Assembly (NCBI RefSeq): GCF_042453785.1 | Contig: NC_091675.1 | Coordinates: 32,964,501 to 33,028,500, forward strand | Reading direction: 5' to 3' | DNA: 64,000 bases | From: Malus domestica | Lineage: Eukaryota > Streptophyta > Magnoliopsida > Rosales > Rosaceae | In this document: positions 23,824-36,181 of the stretch, piece by piece | How the letters are laid out: every line of letters starts with the position of its first letter | Numbering within the stretch: position 1 is the stretch's first letter | Translations under genes and position numbers: made by a program | The notes under the pieces: model-generated | Seen by the model: the letters and a program-made list of their open reading frames with translations, nothing else | What the model was told of the DNA's origin: nothing | Database searches by the model: none

Positions 23824-24220
23824 TTTGAATCTCAGTTTACATGTCAGTCTTTTTCTCATGATGTGTGATTTGATTATTTTTCTAATATTTTGTATTTGGT
23901 GTGTTCAAAGTTTATTGTCTAGGTTTCTATATTTTAGGCATTTTTTTAGCAAACGATATTATCTATACTACGGGGGTGGGGGAGTGGGCTAAGCTTCACA
24001 ATGGGCTAGCAATAATGTGATTCAAATTTTTCATTGGCAATAATCAAACATAAGACCTCTCATTTATAAGTGAAGAGAAATATCACTAAACCGTAATACT
24101 TAGGCTTTGTTTTAGAGGGTTAGGTTCTATGCCCCCTTCTTTTTCTTGTAATATTATTTTTGTTTTCAGGAGGATCAGGTTTATGTTCCTCCACTTTTAC
24201 TTGTATTTTTTTTTGTTTTA

Positions 24221-24348
24221 GGTGATACTATCCACACACCAATTTTTACTTTCCATACACCCTTTGATTTTCTTCAATCATTCAATTTGACAGTCGGAAA
24301 TTAAGAGGATTTATGAGAGTTAAAAATGAATGTGTGGATAACATTACC
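24221..24348. mobile_element. Short MITE, family shared with 33311-33458
   Basis: About 128 bp with terminal inverted repeats: GGTGATACTATCCACACACC left, and AAGGTAATGTTATCCACAC read from the right. The second family member is inside ABCG intron 1. Confidence 0.65.
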
Positions 24349-25076
24349 TTTTGTTTTTTCATCTTCTTTGTAATAAGAGGGATAAAATTCATGTCCTCCT
24401 AAGTATAACTTTCTTTGACCCATCAAAACTCACCACCTTCCGCCGAGGTTCGATTGAAAAGAAAAAAAAATATTAGTCGCAACTTGTGGATGCATGCTTT
24501 GTTGGAAAAGTCCAAATTCAAAGCCACCTTAATTATTATAGTAAAACAACCACTTATTACGATAAAACAAGCCAGCCAACTTACCATATTCTCAATCTTT
24601 GTTCTATATTTGGTTTTGAAAGTCAAAAGCATTTCAGACTTGCAAACTAAGCAACAATCAAAAGGATCGATGGTCGTTGATTACATACAGTGTGTGGATT
24701 GGCAAACTAAGCTACATTATTAAGAATACACGCGTAGTGGTCTGTCGTTTCGAATGGATTCGGGGGCTGCCATGGCTGATGCAATATACACATAAGAGGT
24801 CGGTAAACGTTGGTTAGTTTTCGTTTTAGTACTACGTGAGGCTTCTTTCCTTAACCGGACTTTTTGCCACTGGATTTTTCTCGGTTAAGATTTTAGAGGC
24901 CGTTCTCTTTCACATGCTTGTTAATGAAACTGTGTAAATTCATAATTTTGTACTAATTAATACACTAATTAAACACAAAAGATCAAAGTGAAAACTCAAT
25001 CTAACACCAAAGCTTAACCTATTATTATAAGAAGTGCTGTAGTCAGTTTCCCACATGCACGTGGATCATTTTTGTC
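24349..25076. other. Unassigned intergenic sequence
   Basis: No recognisable gene. An open frame at 24415-24723 (+) has no recognisable motif and is not called. Confidence 0.4.
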
Positions 25077-25081
25077 CGTAC

Positions 25082-25562
25082 TGTAAACCAAAATCTAACT
25101 GCAAGATTCAGTTACTTAAACTACAACCAAGTAGACACAAAACATCAATCCAAATAAAACCTAATTATACTAACCTGTAGAACTCCCGTTTGATGCAGTC
25201 ATGGTGGATCTCGATCAACCTGTGAGAGCACAGCAATTCTTCTTCTCTCTGTCAGGGTATTTATCACTCAAACTAAGAATAGGGCTTAGTTCCAAAAGAG
25301 CACACCCCTGTAAGAGAAGAGATTGCCATATATATATATATATATATATGTACACACATATCCTTCTCATATTAGAATATGGATTCCCTATTAAAATCCT
25401 TATGGAAAACTACTTAAGCCTTCCTAATTCAAATCAGTTTTTCCCTGCAATAGAGTCCTCTACTGCCAAGAACTGAATTCCATCTTCTTAGAGGCTTTCT
25501 TATTCGGATTGGACTCAAACAACTAATATCCGATCATCTTATCTCATGTTCACATTCTTACA
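25082..25562 (-). repeat. Copia 3' LTR (481 bp)
   Basis: TGTAAACCAAAATC to CACATTCTTACA. A TA repeat at about 25328-25350 lies where the LTR TATA box is expected. The minus-strand polypurine tract AAGTGGGAGAA follows at 25563-25573. Confidence 0.95.
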
Positions 25563-26137
25563 TTCTCCCACTTGAACATGAGACAAAGATCAAACCTTGC
25601 CGTCACCAATCATAAGAAGTGATCACATAACCTCATCTAAGATTTAACCATCATGACCACTGTCCCATTACATCTCAAAATATAGAAACCAAGAATCTCA
25701 GACCACAACCAAATTGTAGTATTAATTCAAGGCTCACATATATTCAATTTGTAAATATGACTCATGACTAACATAAACCGTCAAACATTATGCTCCCACT
25801 TTTCAAAAGATCACAACACACATTAATCTTCACAGAAAAGCAACATAGTAATTGACTATATAAAATTATTAACCACAAACTTAAAAACAGACAAACTGTT
25901 CTTTCAAAGTTACTAATGAAACTAAATTCTAACTCAGTCCAGTATCCGTACCTCAACACCTGAAAGCCAAAGTATCGAGTAGCAGACAAGGACACTTATT
26001 AAAACACAAACAACCTTAACAAACTAACTAAAGCAAGTTAAAACATAAAGCATCCTTAGTTCAGCTTGTCAGAATTGCACATACAGTTCTTGAAACACAT
26101 ATACTTATGCAATCCCAAGCCTTTAACACACACGTGA

Positions 26138-29100
26138 TTACTCCCACTGATCAAAACCTTCTAGTACTCCCATTGAAGAAACATGTTTCTTGAATTCTCC
26201 AATTGGCAGTGCCTTAGTCAAGGGATCAGCAATCATCATAGTAGTGCTAATGTGCTGTACTTCAATAACTCCTTTCTTGACTTGTTCTCTGACCTTAAGA
26301 AACTTCACGTCCATCAATCTAGATGCTGAAGTCCTTTTATTATTCTTAGCAAAAAACACAGCCGAGTTGTTATCACAGAACATTGTTACTGGTTTCTGAA
26401 CCGAATTCACAATCTTTAAATCTGTCAAAAAATTCTTCAACCATGCTGCATGTTTCATGCCTTCAAAACAGGCTACAAACTCAGCTTCCATAGTTGATGT
26501 GGCTATAATAGTTTGCTTTGCACTTTTCCACGAAACTGCCCCTCCATTGAGTATGAAGATATAACCCCCTGTGGACTTCCTGTCATCCACATCTCCAGCT
26601 AAATCCGAGTCTGTATACCCCCTGAGCTCCAAAGAATCAGTTCGGCCATATACTAACATGTGAGTTTTGGTTCTCTGCAAGTATCGAAGAACCTTCTTGG
26701 CTGCCACCCAATGTGCTTCTCCAGGATTTGCTTGAAATCGTCCTAGCATACCAACTATGAAGGCAATATCAGGCCTTGTACAGATAGTTGCATACATAAG
26801 ACTTCCAATCAACGAGGCATAAGGCTTAGCTTGCATTTTCTTCACCTCCAAATCAGATCTTGGACATTGAATCTTCGAAAACTTGTCACCTTTATTGACT
26901 GGAACCTGACCACAATTGCAACTTGCCATATGAAATTTCTCCAACACTCTGTCAATGTACCCCTTTTGAGATAAACCAAGGAGCCTCCTTTTCCTATCTC
27001 GAACAATCTCTATTCCTAGTACATAATGTGCTTCTCCAAGATCTTTCATCTCAAAGTTATCACTTAGCATTCTCTTAGTGCTATGAAGCAATTGGGGACA
27101 TGAACTAGCTAGGAGAATGTCATCAACATAAAGTACTAAGAAGATGAACTCGGAACCTGAGAACTTAATGTATATACAATCATCCAGTTTGTTTTCTACA
27201 AAACCTTGTGCAGAGACAATTTGATCAAACTTTAGGTACCATTGCCTTGATGCTTGTTTCAAGCTGTATATGGACTTATTGAGCTTGCATACCAAATTCT
27301 CTTTCCCCTTTTCAACAAATCCAACAGGTTGTTTCATGTATATAGCCTCTTGTAAGTCTCCGTTAAGAAAAGCGGTTTTTACATCCATTTGATGTAATTC
27401 AAGATCGAAGTAGGCAGCTAAAGACATGATAACTCGCATGGAGTCTTTGGAGGAAACTGGAGAGAAAGTATCATTATAGTCGATCCCCTCCCTTTGAGTA
27501 AACCCCTTAGCAACCAACCTTGCTTTATATCTTTCAATTCTTCCAGCAGCATCCCTTTTGGTTTTATATACCCACTTGCAGCCTATTGGCCTAATTTCAG
27601 AGTTGGATTCCACCAATGTCCAAACCTGGTTTTTGGACATTGAATCTAACTCATCCTTCATTGCATTGTTCCAAAGAACTGCTTGAGGACTTTCAGTTGC
27701 CTGAGTATATGTAAGAGGATCATCAATGTCACCAATATCGAACTCAGTCTCTTGTAAGTACACATAGTCATTGCTTGCAGTGGTTTTCCGAGCTCTTGTG
27801 GACCTTCTGATTTCAACTGGAGGTGGAACAGCAACTGGTTCACATGCTTCTGCAAAAGGAATTGTTGCAGCTTGTGTTGTAGAATCAACTCCTACAGAGT
27901 TGTCATCAGGAACTCCTAAATCTTCACTCATATCTTCAATGGCAATTGATGATTGATTGGGAAACAATGAGACCGAATTATAATCCATTGTCACATGGTC
28001 CCCACCATCTGAATGCATCTCTTCAAATATGAAATTTTCCCTTGACAAATGAGAGACATCTTCATCTTCTAGGAAAACTGCATTGTGTGTCTCTTGGATC
28101 CGAGTGTGACCTTGAGGGATATAGAACCTGTATCCTTTTGATTTCTCAGGATAGCCAATAAAATAACATGACTGAGTCCTTGAATCCAGCTTTCTTTCAT
28201 TAGGATTATATAACTTAGCTTCTGCTTTACAACCCCAAACATGGAAATAAGTAAAACTAGGAACTCTCCCATGCCATAACTCATAGGGTGTGGTAGATAC
28301 TGCCTTGCTTGGAACTCGATTCAATATATGATTAGCTGTTTTTAAAGCTTCTCCCCACAAGAATCCTGGCAATTTTGATCTGGACATCATGCTTCTAACC
28401 ATACCAATAAGAGTCCTGTTTCTTCTTTCAGAAACACCATTCTGTTGAGGCGTTCCAGGTGTGGTGTACTGCGCCACAATACCATTCTTCTCGAGATAGA
28501 GAGCAAATGGTCCCTTTTGCTGCCCGGATTCAGTGTACCTGCCAAAGTATTCACCTCCCCTATCCGATCTAACAATTTTAATAACCTTGCCTAACTGTTT
28601 TTCAACCTCAGTTTTGTAGATTATAAAACACTTAAGGGCATCAGCTTTTTCATTAATCAGAAAGGTATATCCCAGCCTTGAAAAATCATCTATGAAATTA
28701 ATGAAATACTTGTTTCCACATATTGTCTTAACTGGAAAAGGACCACAGATATCAGTGTGTATGATTTCAAGTGACCCCTGGCTCCTTTTGGCATCTGTTT
28801 TTCTAAAATTGGTCATTTTACCCTTTAGGCAGTCAACACATTCAGTTGCAGTAGAAAGATCTAATTTTGGAATCAAGTCAGTTTTTGACAGCTTAATTAT
28901 CCTTTCTTTAGAGATGTGTCCTAGTCTTTTGTGCCATAAAATGTATGAAGTATCCTGACCTATCATTCTCTTAGTACTAATGCTGAAAATCGTGTGATTG
29001 AGTGCCTTAACAGTGCAATTTAGATTCCATAAATTATCAGACAAAAGGGCAGTCCCTAAAATAGTGTTAGGACAGTTTTTCTTGAAAATTTTGAGGCACT

Positions 29101-30121
29101 CATCATCACCAAGAAAAGAAAAACCATCTTTTACAATTTTAGAGGCAGAAATTAAGTTTCTTTTCATCTTAGGCACATATAGCACATCTTTCAACTCTAA
29201 AACATAACCAGAACATAAGACTAATTTCACTATCCCAACTGACTCTACTGCAACTTTAGTTCCTTCCCCAACAAAAACATTATATGTAGCATTTCCAAAT
29301 TCCTTTTGTTTTTGAAAACCATTTAAAGAATTAGTTATATGCACTGAGCATCCGGTATCAAACCACCAAGAATCAACAGGTACTTCACAAAGATTTGATT
29401 CAATACAGACAAGTACTTGTTCCTTTTCTTTGCTCTTTACATAATCTTTGAAAATTTCACAGTTAACTTTTAAATGGCCCTTAGTTTTGCACCAAAAACA
29501 TTTTAATTTAGACACATCTTTAGGTTTAGCTTTAAACTTGATAGATTTTCTAGGGGAGTCAACTACTTTAGCAGAATTACTGAACTTATTAGAAGTTTTA
29601 AAAGGCTTAGAACTCTTACCAGAACCAGAAAAGCTTCTGTTGTTGAACTGCTTTTTGTCATTTATAGTTTGCACAAAGTTGATGTCCTCAACTTCTTTGC
29701 CTCTTTCTTGTTTTTGACGAGTTTCTTCTTGCACACACTGTGCAATCAACTGATCAATATCCCAGTTTTTGTCTTGAGTATTGTAGGAGATCTTCAACTG
29801 ACTATATTTACTGGGAAGTGCTTGAAGAATCATGAATACTAACTGCTTTTCACCTATGTTTATGTCCATTGCATTGAGTCTTTCTGCTACCTTATTAGCC
29901 CTTGTCCATCTCTCAAAATCTGCCTTTTCAGCCCTTGTGCTCTGATCATTGACCACGGGTTTGGGATTCTCGATTGCTATATCAAACTCGTTTAGAGTCA
30001 ACAGCAAACTGATTTCCCTTCTCCACTTCTTGTAATTTCCCCCACCAGTAAGAATTGGGATGTTAGCCAAATTTAGAGTCTTCATTGATATTGCAGACAC
30101 TGTAGAACACAATGAAATCAC
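26138..30121 (-). CDS. Copia Gag-Pol polyprotein
   Basis: A single 1327-codon frame with the copia order. The gag zinc knuckle [14 protein letters not shown] is at residues 208-221 and the protease [11 protein letters not shown] has Asp near 255. The pre-integrase motif [10 protein letters not shown] is near 395-405. Integrase residues are Asp near 456 ([10 protein letters not shown]), Asp near 520 (VRSDRGGEY) and the [11 protein letters not shown] glutamate. RT has LYVDDILL near 997-1004, and RNase H has [16 protein letters not shown]. No stop or frameshift is seen. The gag half looks short: the UBN2-type region passes straight from [10 protein letters not shown] to [11 protein letters not shown] (about residues 69-85), where related proteins carry roughly 55-60 more residues, suggesting an in-frame deletion. 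The first ATG is at 30121; Met13 ([15 protein letters not shown]) may be the usual start. Confidence 0.95.
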   Translation of the reverse strand: MISLCSTVSAISMKTLNLANIPILTGGGNYKKWRREISLLLTLNEFDIAIENPKPVVNDQSTRAEKADFERWTRANKVAERLNAMDINIGEKQLVFMILQALPSKYSQLKISYNTQDKNWDIDQLIAQCVQEETRQKQERGKEVEDINFVQTINDKKQFNNRSFSGSGKSSKPFKTSNKFSNSAKVVDSPRKSIKFKAKPKDVSKLKCFWCKTKGHLKVNCEIFKDYVKSKEKEQVLVCIESNLCEVPVDSWWFDTGCSVHITNSLNGFQKQKEFGNATYNVFVGEGTKVAVESVGIVKLVLCSGYVLELKDVLYVPKMKRNLISASKIVKDGFSFLGDDECLKIFKKNCPNTILGTALLSDNLWNLNCTVKALNHTIFSISTKRMIGQDTSYILWHKRLGHISKERIIKLSKTDLIPKLDLSTATECVDCLKGKMTNFRKTDAKRSQGSLEIIHTDICGPFPVKTICGNKYFINFIDDFSRLGYTFLINEKADALKCFIIYKTEVEKQLGKVIKIVRSDRGGEYFGRYTESGQQKGPFALYLEKNGIVAQYTTPGTPQQNGVSERRNRTLIGMVRSMMSRSKLPGFLWGEALKTANHILNRVPSKAVSTTPYELWHGRVPSFTYFHVWGCKAEAKLYNPNERKLDSRTQSCYFIGYPEKSKGYRFYIPQGHTRIQETHNAVFLEDEDVSHLSRENFIFEEMHSDGGDHVTMDYNSVSLFPNQSSIAIEDMSEDLGVPDDNSVGVDSTTQAATIPFAEACEPVAVPPPVEIRRSTRARKTTASNDYVYLQETEFDIGDIDDPLTYTQATESPQAVLWNNAMKDELDSMSKNQVWTLVESNSEIRPIGCKWVYKTKRDAAGRIERYKARLVAKGFTQREGIDYNDTFSPVSSKDSMRVIMSLAAYFDLELHQMDVKTAFLNGDLQEAIYMKQPVGFVEKGKENLVCKLNKSIYSLKQASRQWYLKFDQIVSAQGFVENKLDDCIYIKFSGSEFIFLVLYVDDILLASSCPQLLHSTKRMLSDNFEMKDLGEAHYVLGIEIVRDRKRRLLGLSQKGYIDRVLEKFHMASCNCGQVPVNKGDKFSKIQCPRSDLEVKKMQAKPYASLIGSLMYATICTRPDIAFIVGMLGRFQANPGEAHWVAAKKVLRYLQRTKTHMLVYGRTDSLELRGYTDSDLAGDVDDRKSTGGYIFILNGGAVSWKSAKQTIIATSTMEAEFVACFEGMKHAAWLKNFLTDLKIVNSVQKPVTMFCDNNSAVFFAKNNKRTSASRLMDVKFLKVREQVKKGVIEVQHISTTMMIADPLTKALPIGEFKKHVSSMGVLEGFDQWE

Positions 30122-30592
30122 AGAAGAACGTTTAGAGTTCCAGATTTCATCTCACAGTCCTTTGTACATCATATCATCAAAACCTTTTATCCATATATAT
30201 AATCTTAACAATGAAGAATTGATAAGCACATATAGAATAAAAGATTTTTCCTTTTAAGAACACAGTTTTAGCAGATCTTTATCAAATGAACAGTTCTTCA
30301 TAAAACTTTCTGCATAAAACAAGTGAAATCTGCAGAGGTTCTTATCGAAGAACTCCCTTCCATAGATGGTTAGAGAAAAACGCATAAACATAGGACTAAT
30401 CAGCATAAATAAGCATATTTTTATGCTCACTATTCGAATCATGCTGTAGAACATAATGAAATTCAAGATAAGATTGATTAAAAAAACAAATTTCAATTCA
30501 ATGTTCAGGAGACATACCCGTTTGTTCTATGAGCATCAACACCCAGTAGCGGAAGCAATTAATATAAATTGTGGATACTCAACAACAATTCA

Positions 30593-30684
30593 TATAACCC
30601 AGTTTTTCAAACCCCGAAATCGAAATCGATAGATGTCGTATAACCCAGTTTTTCAAACCCCGAAATCGAAATCGATAGATGTCG
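30593..30684 (-). repeat. 46-bp tandem duplication in copia leader
   Basis: TATAACCCAGTTTTTC... occurs at 30593-30638 and again, identically as far as I can see, at 30639-30684, in the untranslated leader between the PBS and the gag start. Confidence 0.9.
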
Positions 30685-30880
30685 ATTTGTATTCCCAATT
30701 CGGAAGAGAAGATAGTTTATTAGTTCTTAACGGTCAAGTATTAATCATCATATTTTAATCAAAACGCACCGTTTCTTCTTTTCCTAATTTTAACTACCAG
30801 AACCTGTTTCGAAGTCTGAAGACCGGAATTTTATTTTGGATTCAATCAATTTTATCGATTGAATTTAAGAACATGAATCT

Positions 30881-30895
30881 ATGGCTCTGATACCA
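30881..30895 (-). promoter_or_regulatory. Primer binding site, initiator Met tRNA
   Basis: The minus strand reads TGGTATCAGAGCCAT two bases after the 5' LTR, the classical plant copia PBS. Confidence 0.92.
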
Positions 30896-30897
30896 CA

Positions 30898-31139
30898 TGT
30901 AAACCAAAATCTAACTGCAAGATTCAGTTACTTAAACTACAACCAAGTAGACACAAAACATCAATCCAAATAAAACCTAATTATACTAACCTGTAGAACT
31001 CCCGTTTGATGCAGTCATGGTGGATCTCGATCAACCTGTGAGAGCACAGCAATTCTTCTTCTCTCTGTCAGGGTATTTATCACTCAAACTAAAAATAGGG
31101 CTTAGTTCCAAAAGAGCACACCCCTGTAAGAGAAGAGAT

Positions 31140-31178
<39 letters not shown>

Positions 31179-31384
31179 CATATCCTTCTCATATTAGAAT
31201 ATGGATTCCCTATTAAAATCCTTATGGAAAACTACTTAAGCCTTCCTAATTCAAATCAGTTTTTCCCTGCAATAGAGTCCTCTACTGCCAAGAACTGAAT
31301 TCCATCTTCTTAGAGGCTTTCTTATTCGGATTGGACTCAAACAACTAATATCGGATCATCTTATCTCATGTTCACATTCTTACA
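30898..31384 (-). repeat. Copia 5' LTR (487 bp)
   Basis: Same sequence as the 3' LTR, but with a TA repeat six bases longer (about 31143-31171). Being the 5' copy, it holds the active promoter. Confidence 0.95.
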
Positions 31385-31389
31385 CGTAC

Positions 31390-31699
31390 ATGTATGTAAT
31401 CCTAAAGGAGTGACACGTGTTAACGACAAATGTATGTAAAGGAGACGGGCATTAGCATTCAAGTGCATTGAACATGTACTGTTTATCCAATAAAATTCAT
31501 GCATTTTTAAGGATGGTGCAGCATGTCAGCAACCCCACCTCCAAACATTAATTTAATTATTTTATTTACCCAATTGAACAAGTTGGCTAGGATTTCATTA
31601 ATATATTTGAACTTGTAAGGTTTAAATAACTTTAAATACGACCAGTTGGATATATCTTAGTGCAAAAACCTGCAACGACCTTAACATCCATCAATTGCC
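31390..31699 (+). promoter_or_regulatory. Residual proximal promoter of ABCG gene
   Basis: Only 310 bp separate the copia target duplication from the ATG at 31700. A TATA-like TTTAAATAACTTTAAATA lies at about 31621-31638. An ACGTGT element at 31413-31418 is a possible G-box-type core. Sequence that lay further upstream now lies beyond 25082. Confidence 0.5.
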
Positions 31700-34600
31700 A
31701 TGGAGTTGAATTCTTCGGCTAAAAGTAGTGTTCCAAGATGGACACCAAGTCCAAGCCCAACAAGAACATTATTGTCATCAGATGATGATCATATGCAAAG
31801 GCAACAAACCAGAGATTCTGCAGAAGAAGATGAGGATGGTGGGAACATATCATTGTCCTGCTCCAGCATGGACAGAATTTTCCCGTTCCGCATTGAGTTT
31901 AAAGGCGGTTTGGCTTCGAACTCCGGCATGGACGTTCGTGAAGCTCCGCCTCTGAGACTGGAATCCGTTGCAAAGCTGAGTTGCGGAAATGATCATCAAA
32001 GTAGTGGTGATGGTGTTGATGTCGAAATCGGGTCGAAAAGGAAGGGAGTTTCTTTGACATGGAAGGACCTGTGGGTTGGTGTAGCTGATGGGAAAAATGG
32101 GCAAAGAATGATCTTGCAGGAGGTTACAGGGTATGCTCAACCTGGTGAGATGTTGGCTATCATGGGTCCTTCTGGCTCTGGCAAATCTACCCTTTTGGAT
32201 GCTTTGGCAGGTAACTCTCAACTATGTATAATTCTTTTGGAGATTGGCTGAAATGATGAAAATACAAATCTCAGAAGAAGAAATGACCATTTGTTAGATC
32301 TTGTCAAGTTATCGTTAATATTTAATGGATTATGTCACTAATATTTGATCCATATATTATTGGATGTTTATCATTTCAACATTTGAAAGGGTAAAATCTT
32401 CATTTCAGCCTATTTTTCAATATATTTTTTTTATGAAAAACTGACCAACTTTATATAACAGATCATAAAACAAATTTAAAAAATTCATTTATTTCTTTGA
32501 TTTCATATATTCTTTCTTGTTTGTCATGTGTAACTGTGTAAAAAGGCTTCTAATTTTAGGGGTAAGGGCAAGTTGAAATTGTTGGAGAATATGATTCTAT
32601 ATCGATCATATATAAAATAATATATAATTAATATATGAGAGTTTTCATTTTAATATCACCGACATCATTTGTTGATGAAACCTAATATTTAATATTGTAA
32701 TAGTAGGTGGTGAAGTTGGGAACCTGACAAAATATAGATTTTGTTTTGGTGTCTTTTTGCTACTGGATACACTTCCTCCAAATCTCTTTCGTTTCTCCAA
32801 TTTTGGTCTGCAATGAAATTCAATTAGTCACTGCTCTAAAATCTGGAAGAGAGAGAGATGTCTGGAGCATGAACGCAGGGAGGAGAGAGAGCGGAAGGGG
32901 GCTTAAAAGCATGGATTTCTTTGTCTTTTCATTTTCTAAAAGTTTCTATTTCGGCACAACCATTTTGAAAGCCACTTATATCTTTTTATTTCGGAACAAC
33001 CTGTTTGAAATCCGTCTAAAACGGCTAATTTCCCATAAAAAAGGAGCAGCCATTCTGCTACGTGAAAATTCTGATAAAGTCAGAGCTCCAATTAAGATCT
33101 ATAATCAAGGTTATAAAAGATGTTAGGCGCTACTCGGGCAGCATGTTGAGGTTTAGCGCCTAGGCGGCTAAGCAAGGTCTAGGCGGTGTCTAGGCGGACT
33201 AGACGGATTTAATTAAATCTATTATATTTCGTGTAAAAAAATGTATGTTTATACTTAAAATACATATAATTTCATCATAAAATACAAAATAGAATGACAT
33301 ATATATTATGAGGTGTGCTATCCACACACCCCTTTTTACTTCTCCCACACCCCTTGTTAATTTCTGTCATTTGATCTTCTTTAATTTATCCGATCCGACG
33401 ACCGAAAATTAAAAGGGTGTGAGAGAAGTAAAAAGGGGTGTGTGAATATCACACCCCTATATTATTAGCTATTGGAACATAATGAAAACATGAGAACAAG
33501 CATATAATGTGTGTTCATTTAAGTATTTAATAAGTCTATTACAATTTATTGGAAAAAAAATAAAATGCAAAATAAAAGTTATCTATTTCTATCTAAGTGA
33601 ATTGCAACCTAGGCGGATGCCTAGGCGGGTCTGGGCGCACTAGGCAAGTGCCTAGGAGGGCGCCTCAATAGGTTTAGGTGCTCTTTCTTAATTTTCAAAC
33701 GTCTAGGCATTAATTAGGAAGGTGGCTAGCCGCCTAGCGCCGTAGGGATTTTTAAAACGTTTAAATATTGCAGGAAGGCTAAGTTCAAACACACAGCAGA
33801 CCGGGGAGATCTTAATCAATGGCCGTAAAGAAACACTTGCTTTCGGAACATCGGTAAGAAAAATGAACATATATGAAGATGTACAATCTCATCACTCACA
33901 TATATAATGCATCACTTCCTCATTTTAATGTCATAATTCCTATTTATTTTAGGAAATAATAGTTCCTACGTTTGATTTCTCGATGATATAGGCGTACGTG
34001 ACTCAAGACGACACTCTAATGACAACATTAACAGTAAGGGAAGCTGTATATTACTCAGCGCAGCTGCAACTGCCCGACTCCATGTCCCAAGCAGAAAAGA
34101 AGGAAAGAGCGGAGATGACGATAAGGGAGATGGGGTTGCAAGACTCCATGGACACAAGAATTGGAGGTTGGAGCATAAAAGGACTTAGCGGTGGCCAGAA
34201 AAGAAGAGTTAGCATTTGCATTGAAATCTTGACTCGCCCGAAGCTTCTCTTCCTTGATGAGCCTACCAGTGGCCTAGACAGTGCAGCGTCTTACCACGTC
34301 ATGAACCGCATTGTTAAGCTAGCTCACCGTGATGGAAGGACAGTTATTGCATCGATTCATCAACCTAGCAGTGAGGTTTTCGATCTTTTCCAAAATCTTT
34401 GCCTACTCTCCTCTAGTAGGACAGTCTACTTTGGCCTTGCTTCAATGGCAGAACAAGTAAGCTTTGAACTCTCATCAGCATAAACTTGTTTACTTCTTAC
34501 ATACGAGCGATTAAGCAATAGTACTAATCCGAATGGTGCAGTTTTTTGCTTCAAATGGATTCCCATGCCCGACTCTGAGAAACCCATCAGATCACTACCT

Positions 34601-36181
34601 TAGAACTATCAACAAGGATTTTGATGTTGTAAGTCTTCTTAGAACAATCTCCTCGCTATATTTCAACTTTTTGATACCCCGAAAAAAAAAAAATTAAATA
34701 AATAAATCTTGATAGGAAAACTAATTAGATATCTTCATATGATAAAAATATGGAAACTCCAACTACGAAAACTTACCTGGAGCCTTTGATATTAGGATAT
34801 CGAACAAGGGCTTGGGGGCAAAACAAGCACAGAAGAAGCGATTAATATTCTCATACAATCATACAAGTATTCAAATATTAACAAGCAAGTTCAGCTGCAG
34901 GTAGCTAGTATTTCCCAACAGGTAAACCATCTGTCACTCAATTAAAGTATTATGAGCTGATCGAAAGCATAGAAACGAAAAAAGAAAAGAGGTTAGCGAA
35001 TACTACTTAATGCGCTTTTCTTTTGTATTGTAGAAAGGTGGAACTCTAGAGAAGGGAAGTCAAGCCAGCTTCGTAACCCAATGCCTTGTTCTCACAAGGA
35101 GATCGTTTGTGAACATGTATCGCGATCTTGGCTACTACTGGCTTCGCCTTGCAATTTACATTGCCTTGTGTTTATGCGTAGGCACTATCTTTTACGACAT
35201 TGGCTCCACTTTTGGCTCCATACAGGTAATTCACTGAAGATATCACCGATATATTTCTCTACTGTGATGCAAAACATTAGCCAATACTAATTTAATAGCT
35301 CCAAAAATGACCGAATTTTCAGGCGAGAGGTTCGATGCTTATGTTTGTTGGAGCATTCTTGACTTTCATGGCAATAGGTGGATTCCCTTCTTTTGTAGAA
35401 GACATGAAGGTTTGTCAGTTTGCTGGATCGTTCCTTATTTTGTGAGCATTGCATCTAATAAGCATTATTGATGATCTGACCGCCTTTTATTTGTCTCACG
35501 AACCAGATCTTCGGGCGAGAGAGATTGAACGGGCACTATGGTGTTTCGGCATTTGTTGTTGGAAACACATTTTCCTCCATTCCATACTTGCTCATCATCT
35601 CTTTAATTCCCGGAGCTATAGCCTACTACCTTGTCGGTCTTCAAAAGAGCTTTGATCACTTTGCCTATTTTGCATTGCTACTCTTTGTGACCATGATGTT
35701 GGTCGAGAGCCTAATGATGATTGTCGCAAGCGTTGTGCCAGATTTCCTCATGGGAATTATTACCGGTGCTGGAATTCAAGGAGTAATGATGCTGAACGGA
35801 GGTTTCTTCCGACTACCCAATGACCTCCCTAAGCCCTTCTGGAGATATCCAATGTACTACATTGCATTCCACAAGTACGCAAATGAAGGATTCTACAAAA
35901 ATGAGTTTGAAGGACTGACATTCCCAAACAATCAAGCAGAAGGATATTCAACCATTAACGGTGAAGAAATTTTACGTAGCGTTTGGCAAGTGCAGATGGG
36001 ATACTCCAAGTGGGTCGATCTTGCCATTTTGTTTGGAATGGTAATAGTTTACAGGCTCATGTTTCTGGGAATCATAAAGTTCACAGAAAAGGTTGTACCA
36101 ATCATCAAAGCTCTCATAGTTGCTACTCCGAAGCACTCGAAACAGATCACAGAAAATCCACCCCCCATACCCTCAGATTAA
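31700..36181 (+). CDS. ABCG: ABCG (WBC) half-transporter
   Basis: Eight exons fit GT-AG splicing: 31700-32210, 33774-33853, 33992-34456, 34542-34628, 34796-34921, 35034-35225, 35323-35409, 35507-36181. They join in frame to 2223 nt, 740 residues. The N-terminal ATPase has Walker [10 protein letters not shown] (156-164), signature LSGGQ (262-266) and Walker B LLFLDEP (282-288). The C-terminal half has the ABC2 membrane domain with several hydrophobic spans and the conserved [10 protein letters not shown] and [16 protein letters not shown] stretches. The order ATPase-membrane is that of G-family half-transporters, which dimerise at the plasma membrane. The sequence is closest by recognition to the ABCG11/12/15 clade, which exports cutin and wax lipids or related compounds; the substrate here is inferred only. 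No stop or frameshift is seen. Intron 1 (1.56 kb) holds two nested MITEs. Confidence 0.93.
33109..33759. mobile_element. hAT-like CTAGGCG MITE in ABCG intron 1
   Basis: The ends GGTTATAAAAGATGTTAGGCG (left, first 20 used) and CGTTTTAAAAATCCC (read from the right) are imperfect inverted repeats. The interior has repeated CTAGGCGG. The same family, in reverse, flanks the copia at 47305-57593. A second MITE is inserted at 33311-33458. The right end is about 14 bp from the exon 2 acceptor. Confidence 0.7.
33311..33458. mobile_element. Short MITE nested in hAT-like MITE
   Basis: Inverted ends AGGTGTGCTATCCACACACC and, from the right, AGGGGTGTGATATTCACAC; the stem continues through CCCTTTTTACTTCTC. 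Same family as 24221-24348, but a younger-looking copy with longer matching arms. Confidence 0.75.

Larger units (their letters stand above)
25082..31384 (-). mobile_element. Young Ty1/copia element, 6.3 kb
   Basis: A full-length element in minus orientation with TG...CA LTRs, a perfect 5-bp target duplication cgtac (25077-25081 and 31385-31389), an initiator-Met tRNA PBS, a polypurine tract and a single open polyprotein. The LTRs (25082-25562 and 30898-31384) differ by two substitutions that I can see, plus the length of a TA repeat, so insertion was very recent. Its right end is 315 bp upstream of the ABCG start codon and its transcription would run away from that gene. Confidence 0.96.

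Noticed and set aside
32746..33126. 126-codon frame between ABCG exons 1 and 2
   Set aside because: It lies wholly in intron 1, is partly MITE, has no recognisable motif, and the flanking exons splice in frame without it.
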